64,000 nucleotides of DNA from Coxiellaceae bacterium (lineage in GTDB: Bacteria; Pseudomonadota; Gammaproteobacteria; Coxiellales; Coxiellaceae), in NCBI GenBank assembly GCA_029212925.1, contig JARGOB010000008.1, positions 1-64,000 on the forward strand, in the 5' to 3' direction. Each line of letters opens with the position of its first letter. The first letter of the stretch is position 1. The position numbers were made by a program, and so were the translations under genes. This document shows positions 57,301 through 64,000 of this stretch, piece after piece. The notes beneath the pieces are model-generated. The model searched no databases and was not told the origin of the DNA. It was given only the letters and a program-made list of their open reading frames with translations.

Positions 57301-59058
57301 GGTATCGCCGGCTTCGGGTTTTGGTGGTTCATCGGCAATGAAGAAGCGTAGTTTGCCTTTGGTTGTAATGATAAATAGTGGAATGGCACTGTTTGCATTG
57401 GTTTCTATAAAATTCTCTAAGGTAAATTCTTCAGTAAGTTTAGTGCTTTTGATTTGTGCGCCTTTGGCAATTAAGCTCGCAAGTTTTGCAAAGCTAATAT
57501 CGTTGCCAAATAATAAGCTGGCACGTTTTTGCTTTTCGGCATATATTTTTTCTGAATCTTCACGCGTTTCAGTGCCCAGCATAAAGGTGTGGGCTTTGCC
57601 AAATTCTTTGCTGTAGCGTAAGCAGCTTAATGCATTCAGGTCGTGGCGTGGTGTCATGGCGATAACATTGCCTAAACCTATCAGGTCAATGCGTCGGTCG
57701 GTGTATTCTGATACTGGGTTGCCATAAAATACAGGGATGCCTTCCATACGCGCTTCACTGATGGCGTTCCAGTTGCCGTCAACAATCATGGCGCTAAAGC
57801 CGTGTTGCTGTAAGGTTAAGGCCAGTTGGCGTGATATTCCATTGGCGCCAACCAATAAGTATCCAGTAGGCTCTGGGTTGGCCACCCCTAACAAACGTGC
57901 CAGTAACCGTGCCGTTAGGCTTTGAAAGATGACAGTGAATAAAATAATTAAAAACGTTACCAGGATAAAGGCTTCAGAGTCTAGGTATTGCAAGGTGCAC
58001 AGTTGAATGGTAAAAATCGCCGCAACGGCAGCACAGATAATGCCTTTGGGGGATACCCATGCCATCAGTGCTTTTTCCTGCCAGCTAAGTTCACTGCCTA
58101 CGGTGGATACGAGGACAGATAAAGGACGCACGACAAACTGTAAGGCCAGAAACAGTAAAAACGAAGGCAATACCACATGGCTAAAGGCGGCAAATTTAAT
58201 TTCGGCTGATAGCACAATAAATAAAACTGAGATCAGTAAAATACTAACGCTGGCTTTAAAGTTAAGGATGTCTTCAATATGCACGTCTTTCATATTGGCC
58301 ATCCAGATACCCATGACAGTGACTGCCAGTAAGCCAGCCCCTTCCATAAAGTGGTTGGTGATTGAGTATAGAGTAATAACAAAAACCAGTGAGGCGATGT
58401 TTTGTAAAAATTCGGGGATCCAATATTTAATAAAGCATTTTGCTAATACCCAGCCACTAATGGCACCACCAGCAAAACCAACTACGACGACTTCCAAGAT
58501 TTCATAGAAAGTGTGTGACAGCACGGATTGCGTTTGAGTGATGGTGGTAAAGATAAGCACGGCTAGGATGGCGCCAATTGGGTCAATCAGAATCCCTTCC
58601 CAGCGCATAATATTGGTTAACTCTTTTTTAACCTGTATTGATCTTAGTAAAGGCAGGATCACTGTTGGACCTGATATTGAAAGGATTGCACCAAACAGGC
58701 ATGAAACCGCCCACGACAAGTCAAAGATCAGGTGGACAAACAGCCAGGCCAATAGCCATGACGTCAGTATGCCGATGCTGATTAGGTTGCGTACGACGGC
58801 TCGTTGGCCTTTGATTTCACGGAAATTCAGTGTGAGGCTAGCCTCAAATAGTATGACTGACACAGACAGGTCTACTAGGGGGCGCATTAGGCCGCCAAAT
58901 ACCTCTTGGGGGCGCAGCCAATGTAGGCCTGGACCGAGTATAAGCCCGAATATAATAAGAAATAAAATCGCGGGTAGTTTAACGCGCCAGGCGACCCACT
59001 GACAAAATAATGAGATTACGCCAATGCTAGTTAAGATTAAAATCAGTTGTTCAGTCAT
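57274..59058 (-). CDS. CPA1-type Na+/H+ antiporter with C-terminal TrkA/RCK domains
   Basis: 594 residues with AAGGAAGG before the ATG. About 12 membrane helices (1-385) including the ion-binding region GAILSISGPTVILPLLRS and WEGILIDPIGAILAVLIF (Asp in the unwound helix). A cytosolic Rossmann domain follows (GYLLVGANGISRQLALTLQQHGF), then a TrkA_C-like end (TLENFIETNANSAIPLFIITTKGKLRFF). This is the plan of KefC/NhaP-like antiporters regulated by nucleotide binding. It is monocistronic. Confidence 0.88.
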   Translation of the reverse strand: MTEQLILILTSIGVISLFCQWVAWRVKLPAILFLIIFGLILGPGLHWLRPQEVFGGLMRPLVDLSVSVILFEASLTLNFREIKGQRAVVRNLISIGILTSWLLAWLFVHLIFDLSWAVSCLFGAILSISGPTVILPLLRSIQVKKELTNIMRWEGILIDPIGAILAVLIFTTITQTQSVLSHTFYEILEVVVVGFAGGAISGWVLAKCFIKYWIPEFLQNIASLVFVITLYSITNHFMEGAGLLAVTVMGIWMANMKDVHIEDILNFKASVSILLISVLFIVLSAEIKFAAFSHVVLPSFLLFLALQFVVRPLSVLVSTVGSELSWQEKALMAWVSPKGIICAAVAAIFTIQLCTLQYLDSEAFILVTFLIILFTVIFQSLTARLLARLLGVANPEPTGYLLVGANGISRQLALTLQQHGFSAMIVDGNWNAISEARMEGIPVFYGNPVSEYTDRRIDLIGLGNVIAMTPRHDLNALSCLRYSKEFGKAHTFMLGTETREDSEKIYAEKQKRASLLFGNDISFAKLASLIAKGAQIKSTKLTEEFTLENFIETNANSAIPLFIITTKGKLRFFIADEPPKPEAGDTLVSLSYSS

Positions 59059-59163
59059 TTCACCTTCCTTGTACGCGTTATTCTATCGAGGAAGTTGTTG
59101 AACTTCCAGCGTAATAAATGCTTGACCTATGAGCATCTTGCCACTAGAATGCATCTTCCTTGC

Positions 59164-59239
<76 letters not shown>

Positions 59240-59263
59240 TAGAAGGTGACCCGCAAAAAATGT

Positions 59264-59339
59264 GTCCCCATCGTCTAGAGGCCTAGGACACTGCCCTTTC
59301 ACGGCGGCAACAGGGGTTCGAATCCCCTTGGGGACGCCA
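59264..59339 (+). tRNA. tRNA-Glu (anticodon TTC)
   Basis: 76 nt with encoded CCA. Acceptor GTCCCCA/TGGGGAC, anticodon loop CTTTCAC (anticodon TTC), T arm AGGGG-TTCGAAT-CCCCT. It is 24 bp downstream of tRNA-Ala, so both are likely cut from one precursor. Confidence 0.96.
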
Positions 59340-59364
59340 CTAATTGTTCTTATCAATTAGTGGC
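59336..59364 (+). terminator. Hairpin at the 3' end of the tRNA unit
   Basis: GCCACTAATTG (59336-59346) and CAATTAGTGGC (59354-59364) are perfect 11-base inverted arms around a 7-base loop. The left arm begins in the CCA end of tRNA-Glu. No U-run follows, so it may be a 3' processing or pausing signal rather than a full terminator. Confidence 0.5.
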
Positions 59365-59677
59365 GATAGGCTTAAAATTCTTGATATAAATTCCAATGAT
59401 TTAGTATTATAGCCCATAAGGCGTGGTTATTTTTCGTATATCCTACTGAATAATAACAATAATATTTGCATAATTATATTTTAGCTATTGGATGAATTGA
59501 TAACTATTAGTCTAGAAATAGAGAACTTGGATTAATTCTTAATATTCTGGTAACAAAGAATCAGTATACTCATTGTTATAGATTTGATGGGGTGGCTTTT
59601 TCCTTTACGACTCGACCACACACACATATATCACAGTCGGCCACCTCATCTTTTCTTCTCTTCGTTACCTTCCTTCT
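59365..59677. other. 313-bp AT-rich stretch without a gene
   Basis: The region between the tRNA unit and the 3' end of the DAK2-DegV gene is AT-rich for its first 215 bp and then holds a run of CACACACA (about 59619-59626). No frame with a start signal, and no attachment-site duplication of the tRNA 3' end, was seen. Confidence 0.5.
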
Positions 59678-61567
59678 CTACGCAGGCACAGCTTCTTCAG
59701 ATGATTTTAACGTGGCTAATAGCTCTTTTGGTGGTATGTATTCTTGTAAGGCAATACCAATCGAACCAGGGCCTGCATGAGCCCCCAGCGCCGCACCACA
59801 GGGCACGACATGGCAGGATTCCAATTGCGAAATATTATGTAAAATCAAACTCTCAAGCTTTTTACCTTCATCTGGACAGTCACACTCAATAACAACGACG
59901 CGATACTTCTTACCCTTCTTGATTTTCTTTTGTATAAAGCTCAGCATTTTGTTTGGCAAGCCTTTGCGTCCTGTCAGAACGCCCTGGGTCTTTACCGTGC
60001 CGTCGGTGGAGTTAAAGCCGATTAAGGGCGTTAATCGCATCATGTCCACAAGGCGTTTCTTAGCCGCTGAAATGCGGCCGCCACGTACTAGCCAGCGCAT
60101 ATCGGGAATGGCGGCATATAGCGCTGTTTTTGGAATGATGGCTTGGATTAAGCGTAAGATTTGGTTGTGATGCATGCCGGCTTGTGCCGCTTCTGCGGCG
60201 TATGACACCACCAAACCCATCGCGGCAGTAGCGTTCATTGAGTCAACGATCGAAACAGGGTGGTTGTAAATGCGTTTAGCTGCGCTGGCCGAGCTATTCA
60301 GCGTTCCGCTGACTTTTTTCGGTAAATGAATCGCAATAATAGATTCGTAATGCGTATTAATAAATTGATAAGCGCGATTAAAGTCACCAAACGATGGCTG
60401 TGATGTGGTGGGGTGCTCAGGGTTGGTGCGCAGTTCTTGATAAAACTGCTTAGGACCCATCGACACTTTATCAATAAAGCTTTCTGTGCCGAAGTTAATT
60501 AAAATAGGCACGACATGAATGTCTAATTTTTCCATTAACTCGTCAGGTATATCAGCACCTGAGTCGGTTAAAATAGCAATCTTGGCTTTGTCTTGGTTAA
60601 TGGTTTTTTGTTGGCGTAACATGTCATCGGCTTTTTCACCTACCACGTTGCCGTATTGACGACAAATCTGAAATAGCCGTGCAGGTTCGTTGCAGTGCAT
60701 ATGGATTTTGGTTTTACGGCTTGATCCGGCCACAATCAAACAATTACCTAGCTCAGTTAAATCGGCGCGTAATAATTCGTGTTCGATATCCTCGCCTTTA
60801 ATTAAACACTCGGTGCAGTAACGGTAAGTCGTATCTAAAAACTCATGGATATGTTCTTCGACTTCATCGGCTACTGGTGTGACAAGGTTGTCATAAAAGC
60901 CGCGCACTTGACCATGGCAAATAAAATCATAAATGCCGTGCAGTAAGTCAACAAAACCTTGTGCACCAGCATCCACCACTTTTGCTTTGCGCATTTCGGG
61001 TAGCTGGTTGGACGTTTCTTTCAGCACTGCATCGGCATATTGAATGCTAGGTTCCAGTAAAGTGATAAACTCAATTCCACCTTCTTTTTTTAAGTGCTGT
61101 TGCAGCGCTTCACCGAAGGCGCTAATCACCGTTAAGATGGTGCCTTCTTTTGGTTCGGATAGTGCACTACGTGCCAGTTCGGCACCTTTATTGACGGCTT
61201 GTACAAAACCGGCAGTATCCATTTTTTCCATACCAGCAGCGCCTTCGCTTAAGCCTTGGAAAAATTGCGCTAAGATCGCACCTGAATTACCGCGTGCGCC
61301 ATTTAAGGCGGCGTCTGCCACTTGGTCTAGCATGGCGCCAATTTTTTGGTCAACGTCTTGGCTGGTTTCTTCGATAATGGTGTTCAGCGTCAATGCCATG
61401 TTGGTGCCGGTGTCGCGGTCTGGCACAGGAAATACATTAATGCGGTTGAGGTAGTCTTGGCGCGAAATAACTTCTTGTATACCGGCCACCAAAGCGCGGT
61501 GCAGTCGGATGCCATCGAGATAACTGATTTTTATACGGTTAGCTGCTTTTTTTCTCGCGTCTGTCAT
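59678..61567 (-). CDS. DAK2 (FakA/DhaL-like) kinase domain fused to a DegV (FakB-like) fatty-acid-binding domain
   Basis: 629 residues. The N-terminal DAK2 domain (about 14-215) has the metal/ATP-binding NVFPVPDRDTGTNM and GARGNSGAILAQFFQG. A middle linker contains CTECLIKGED and IHMHCNEPARLF. The C-terminal DegV domain (about 305-615) has IAILTDSGADIPDELM, TTSQPSFGDFNRAY, SGTLNSSASAAK and CGAALGAHAGPGSIG. In Firmicutes, FakA and FakB are separate proteins that together phosphorylate exogenous fatty acids; here both parts are in one chain, which suggests direct use of scavenged (for example host) fatty acids. GAGAGG lies 13 bases before the ATG. Confidence 0.88.
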   Translation of the reverse strand: MTDARKKAANRIKISYLDGIRLHRALVAGIQEVISRQDYLNRINVFPVPDRDTGTNMALTLNTIIEETSQDVDQKIGAMLDQVADAALNGARGNSGAILAQFFQGLSEGAAGMEKMDTAGFVQAVNKGAELARSALSEPKEGTILTVISAFGEALQQHLKKEGGIEFITLLEPSIQYADAVLKETSNQLPEMRKAKVVDAGAQGFVDLLHGIYDFICHGQVRGFYDNLVTPVADEVEEHIHEFLDTTYRYCTECLIKGEDIEHELLRADLTELGNCLIVAGSSRKTKIHMHCNEPARLFQICRQYGNVVGEKADDMLRQQKTINQDKAKIAILTDSGADIPDELMEKLDIHVVPILINFGTESFIDKVSMGPKQFYQELRTNPEHPTTSQPSFGDFNRAYQFINTHYESIIAIHLPKKVSGTLNSSASAAKRIYNHPVSIVDSMNATAAMGLVVSYAAEAAQAGMHHNQILRLIQAIIPKTALYAAIPDMRWLVRGGRISAAKKRLVDMMRLTPLIGFNSTDGTVKTQGVLTGRKGLPNKMLSFIQKKIKKGKKYRVVVIECDCPDEGKKLESLILHNISQLESCHVVPCGAALGAHAGPGSIGIALQEYIPPKELLATLKSSEEAVPA

Positions 61568-61617
61568 AGGGCAATATCACCTCTCCGTGAATGAAGGCGG
61601 TGAGTATACACTGTTTT

Positions 61618-62946
61618 TTAGTGGTGTTGAATGGTTGCGTCATGACCGTAATGGTGATGAACGTGGTCTCGTACGCATCGAGTTTCTCGAATAAAATATG
61701 TACTGGTGATGATGCCTGTGATGAAGCATAGGGGTATAACAATTAATGCCGTGTGATACTGTGCCAGTGAATAAAATGGGCTGCCTTGTAACATGATTGG
61801 ATTTTTTTTCCACATATAGTCAATGATGACCCCGACTAATGGTTGCAAGATGATGCCACCTGCGACAACAGCCATATTATTAAAGCCGGCGGCGGTTCCC
61901 ATTACGGTGTCGTGATTGTTATCCAGCACTAAGCCAAAGGTGATCACCTGCGATGACGCCGATGCCCCAAACAGCAATAGCATGCATGACAATAACCACT
62001 TGGGTAGGTCATCTATATAGAGCATGGCAATACTGCTGACTAAGCCAATGACGGCCAATATAACCAGTGGGCGACAGCGGCGCTTAATGCGATTCGACCA
62101 CCAGCCTGCAATCGGGCTACCGATACCAATCGCAATCCAAACTAATGAAGTGAGTGCCGTAGCGGCAGTCATCGATATGTTATAAGCACGGGCTAAAAAC
62201 GATGGCCCCCACAGCGTGGCGAATACTGAGATCGGTGCCCAACAGCAAAAGGCATATAATGCTATCCACCAGGTCTGGCCATTACGACAGACTCGTTTCA
62301 GTCCTTTTAATACACCAACACTGGGAATATGTTTGGGTTTGGTGACCGATTTATTATTGGGGTAATCACGCACGACAACATACATAATGATCGCCAGTAC
62401 AACGCCGATAACAGAAAACCATAGAGTGGTAGGGCGCCAACCAATGCGATTGACCATGGCGGCAATGGGCGCTTCACCAATAACAGCCCCTGCGCAGCCT
62501 AAAAATTGTATCAATCCGGTAAAGAATGCAAAGCGGCTCGGTGGATACCAGCGTGCAGCTATTAATAACGCACCAATAAATGCAAATGATGCCGTAAATC
62601 CGGTTAAAAAGCGTGCAATGCTGGCAATGTAAATATTGCTAGCACAGGCAAAAATTAAACCTGAGCCTGCACACAATAATGTGTTGAGCGCCAATAAGCG
62701 CCGTGGGCCTATACGGTCATATAATAAGCCCGCTGGGATTTGCATCGGTGAATAACCATAAAAGAACAACGAGGCCATAATGCCTAACCCGCGTGCGTCG
62801 ACAGAGAAGCTGCTCATTAATTGATGCGTCATGGCGGAGGGCATAACGCGCAACGCAAACTCGTAAATGGTAAACGACGAAGCCAAGACAAATACGAGCA
62901 TTGCGTAAAACTTGGGATATTTGGAACCGATCTTTGAAATAGCCAT
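61618..62946 (-). CDS. MFS transporter of the type common in Legionella/Coxiella
   Basis: 442 residues, 12 membrane helices. Motif A region QIPAGLLYDRIGPRRLLAL and RFLTGFTASFAFIGALLIAARWYPPSRFAFFTGL in the first half; SPIAGWWSNRIKRRCRPLVIL in the second-half equivalent loop. The sequence recalls the Pht-like and related MFS proteins that move amino acids or other nutrients in Legionellales, but the substrate cannot be assigned. It lies 50 bp upstream of the DAK2-DegV gene in the same direction and may share a transcript with it. Confidence 0.83.
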   Translation of the reverse strand: MAISKIGSKYPKFYAMLVFVLASSFTIYEFALRVMPSAMTHQLMSSFSVDARGLGIMASLFFYGYSPMQIPAGLLYDRIGPRRLLALNTLLCAGSGLIFACASNIYIASIARFLTGFTASFAFIGALLIAARWYPPSRFAFFTGLIQFLGCAGAVIGEAPIAAMVNRIGWRPTTLWFSVIGVVLAIIMYVVVRDYPNNKSVTKPKHIPSVGVLKGLKRVCRNGQTWWIALYAFCCWAPISVFATLWGPSFLARAYNISMTAATALTSLVWIAIGIGSPIAGWWSNRIKRRCRPLVILAVIGLVSSIAMLYIDDLPKWLLSCMLLLFGASASSQVITFGLVLDNNHDTVMGTAAGFNNMAVVAGGIILQPLVGVIIDYMWKKNPIMLQGSPFYSLAQYHTALIVIPLCFITGIITSTYFIRETRCVRDHVHHHYGHDATIQHH

Positions 62947-63129
62947 AGGGGGTGAGTATATGGATATCTGGCGATTAGAGCAAGTGATTGATTACTGTAC
63001 TTTTTAATCTGTTCATGAGTACTTAATGTTGCTTTAAGTATGTGTTTAATGTTCATTTAAGTTATTACGTTTATATTGAGTGCACGATAAAAGTAAATAA
63101 CATTTGTAAACATATAGAGAGAGAAGAAT

Positions 63130-63948
63130 ATGCCACGTAAACTACACGACCCATCAGCGCAAGGTGTTACTGACGAAGACTTCGATGCATTTGGACAAGA
63201 GCTTGATGATCTGTTTGACCATAGCGCAGGCACTGCCGCTGCCGTGGCATCAGACGATTCAGACGATAATGGTTGGGGTCAGTATCAAGATATCGAAACA
63301 GGTACTGCTATTGACCATGCTGGCTCTGTGGTATGGAGTTTTCCACCGGGGCTAGCTGCGGCAGCTCCAGCTCCTGTTCCTGCGGCTGCCCCAGCACCTG
63401 TTCCTGCTGCAGCTCCAGCGCCAAGACAAATGTATGTTAGGCCAGTAGTTAATGTTCCTGGTATACATTCCCCTTTTGGAGCGCTTAAAACGCTATGGCA
63501 ACTAGGAGTTAAATATCCGGAGATTCAGCCTGGACTGGTTGTCGGTTCTCGCTTAGCCGGATCACAGGTGTTTTCTCGTCCAGCACCGATAGCGTCAGCT
63601 GGTTCTGCACCAGCTCCTGTTCCAGTTGTTGCGACAGTTGAAGCACCTAGACCGACAAATCCTGCAGCGGAAAGAGAGGCTCGTAGACGTGCCGCACTCG
63701 ATAGAGGCAATGCCGAGATGGCTGAATATAGAGCCAGACAAGGTCAGCCAGCGTCTGCTCCAGCCTTACCTGCAGCGGCAGGCACATCCCCTCGTGTTGA
63801 GTGCGCGGGCAGCAATAGGTATACGGTTTTTGTTCGGCCACTAGCAGCTGTAGCAGGAGCGGTTGGTAAGAAGGATTCGACTGATGGTCGTCGTGATAAA
63901 CCAGAAAACCCATACAAGCGACAATACCGTGGGCAAGGTCGTCGTTGA
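63130..63948 (+). CDS. Ala/Pro-rich low-complexity hypothetical protein
   Basis: 272 residues with GAGAGAGAAG before the ATG. The N-terminus is acidic (DEDFDAFGQELDDLFDH), followed by Ala/Pro repeats (AAAAPAPVP repeated at about 76-97), a short hydrophobic-basic core and a basic C-terminus (KPENPYKRQYRGQGRR). Most of the chain is probably disordered. No family recognised. Ala/Pro stretches could act as a spacer. It is more GC-rich than its neighbours, as are the other repeat-bearing unknowns in this window. Confidence 0.6.
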   Translation: MPRKLHDPSAQGVTDEDFDAFGQELDDLFDHSAGTAAAVASDDSDDNGWGQYQDIETGTAIDHAGSVVWSFPPGLAAAAPAPVPAAAPAPVPAAAPAPRQMYVRPVVNVPGIHSPFGALKTLWQLGVKYPEIQPGLVVGSRLAGSQVFSRPAPIASAGSAPAPVPVVATVEAPRPTNPAAEREARRRAALDRGNAEMAEYRARQGQPASAPALPAAAGTSPRVECAGSNRYTVFVRPLAAVAGAVGKKDSTDGRRDKPENPYKRQYRGQGRR

Positions 63949-63960
63949 TTATGCGTCAGG

Positions 63961-63988
63961 TTGACATTTGGTTTAAGGGGTTTACCAT
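63961..63988 (+). promoter_or_regulatory. Possible promoter at the window edge
   Basis: TTGACA (63961-63966), a 16-base spacer and TACCAT (63983-63988). The spacer contains GGTTTAAGG, also present in the MerR-type promoter at 53744. The gene it would serve is outside the window. Confidence 0.3.
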
Positions 63989-64000
63989 TGCGGATATGCT

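Noticed and set aside
59336..59364. tRNA-Glu 3' end as an integration (att) site
   Set aside because: The 11-base inverted repeat is local; no direct repeat of the tRNA 3' end, integrase or mobile-element border is visible in the window.

Overview
The window is a 64 kb piece of a moderately AT-rich gammaproteobacterial chromosome. The housekeeping genes (TamA/TamB, type I CoaA, type II QueF, NadB, clade-3-type catalase) are gammaproteobacterial. The accessory content (an EspL-like protease with ankyrin-type repeats, a pertussis-toxin-like ADP-ribosyltransferase fold, a kinase-like protein, a very large HAD-like protein, MFS transporters of the type common in Legionella, many PAS/LuxR signalling proteins) suggests a host-associated member of the Legionellales (Legionella/Coxiella/Berkiella neighbourhood). 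That placement is inference: there is no rRNA, secretion system or phage marker here to confirm it.

Layout. 0-5.7 kb: signalling module A (receiver-Hpt protein, XRE/S24-like repressor, PAS-LuxR regulator, small LuxR-type HTH protein), enclosing a three-gene unit with a YhhQ queuosine-precursor transporter and a nucleosidase-cupin fusion. 5.7-16.4 kb: GNAT, a large unknown protein, a secreted alpha/beta hydrolase, a pyrroline-5-carboxylate-reductase-like protein, tamB-tamA, coaA. 16.4-22.6 kb: three tandem four-helix membrane proteins, S1/P1 nuclease, an aldose-1-epimerase relative carrying an in-frame palindromic repeat, a Bcr/CflA transporter and a membrane-anchored Nudix protein. 22.6-28.9 kb: a tight six-gene minus-strand operon for 2-aminoethylphosphonate (AEP) synthesis, CMP activation and probable transfer to lipid, headed by an Fe(II)/2-oxoglutarate oxygenase; a CRP-like site separates it from a divergent outer-membrane protein. 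29.8-34.4 kb: AAA/DUF4143 ATPase no. 1, HicAB, nitronate monooxygenase, catalase. 34.5-38.7 kb: three putative effectors or unknowns. 38.8-43.1 kb: M20 peptidase, nadB, ATPase no. 2. 43.2-46.6 kb: an unknown gene facing an ADP-ribosyltransferase-like gene, a second Bcr/CflA transporter and a SemiSWEET. 46.7-50 kb: signalling module B, a second version of module A (PAS pseudo-histidine kinase with receiver, XRE repressor, 52-residue protein, small LuxR). 50.1-53.7 kb: two paralogous unknowns, one with a Gly/Ala-rich minisatellite, and the EspL-like protein. 53.7-59.3 kb: MerR-type promoter with a short transcript unit, exported small protein, queF, pentapeptide-repeat protein, ATPase no. 3, Na+/H+ antiporter, tRNA-Ala and tRNA-Glu. 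59.7-64 kb: DAK2-DegV fusion (fatty-acid kinase type), MFS transporter and an Ala/Pro-rich protein.

Most notable signals. (1) Three divergent AAA/DUF4143 ATPases (ATPase plus PD-(D/E)xK-like C-terminus) each have their own private set of palindromes immediately upstream: TGGAGTGTANTCCA x4, a perfect 33-nt AGAAGTT/AACTTCT palindrome plus a second copy, and a 33-bp tandem with AAAGTGG/CCACTTT. Unit spacings are 32-33, 41 and 54 bp, near whole DNA turns. This looks like a common arrangement in which each ATPase is coupled to its own DNA sites. (2) The phosphonolipid operon is complete, has two cytidylyltransferase-type domains and carries an oxygenase. (3) Two paralogous signalling modules each pair PAS sensors, XRE/S24 repressors and small LuxR proteins with a conserved LDGEYS motif. 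(4) A nucleosidase with a catalytic Asp-to-Asn change is translationally coupled to a queuosine-precursor transporter. (5) A palindromic element has been inserted in frame in a protein-coding gene. Family assignments come from reading motifs by eye; no database search was run.
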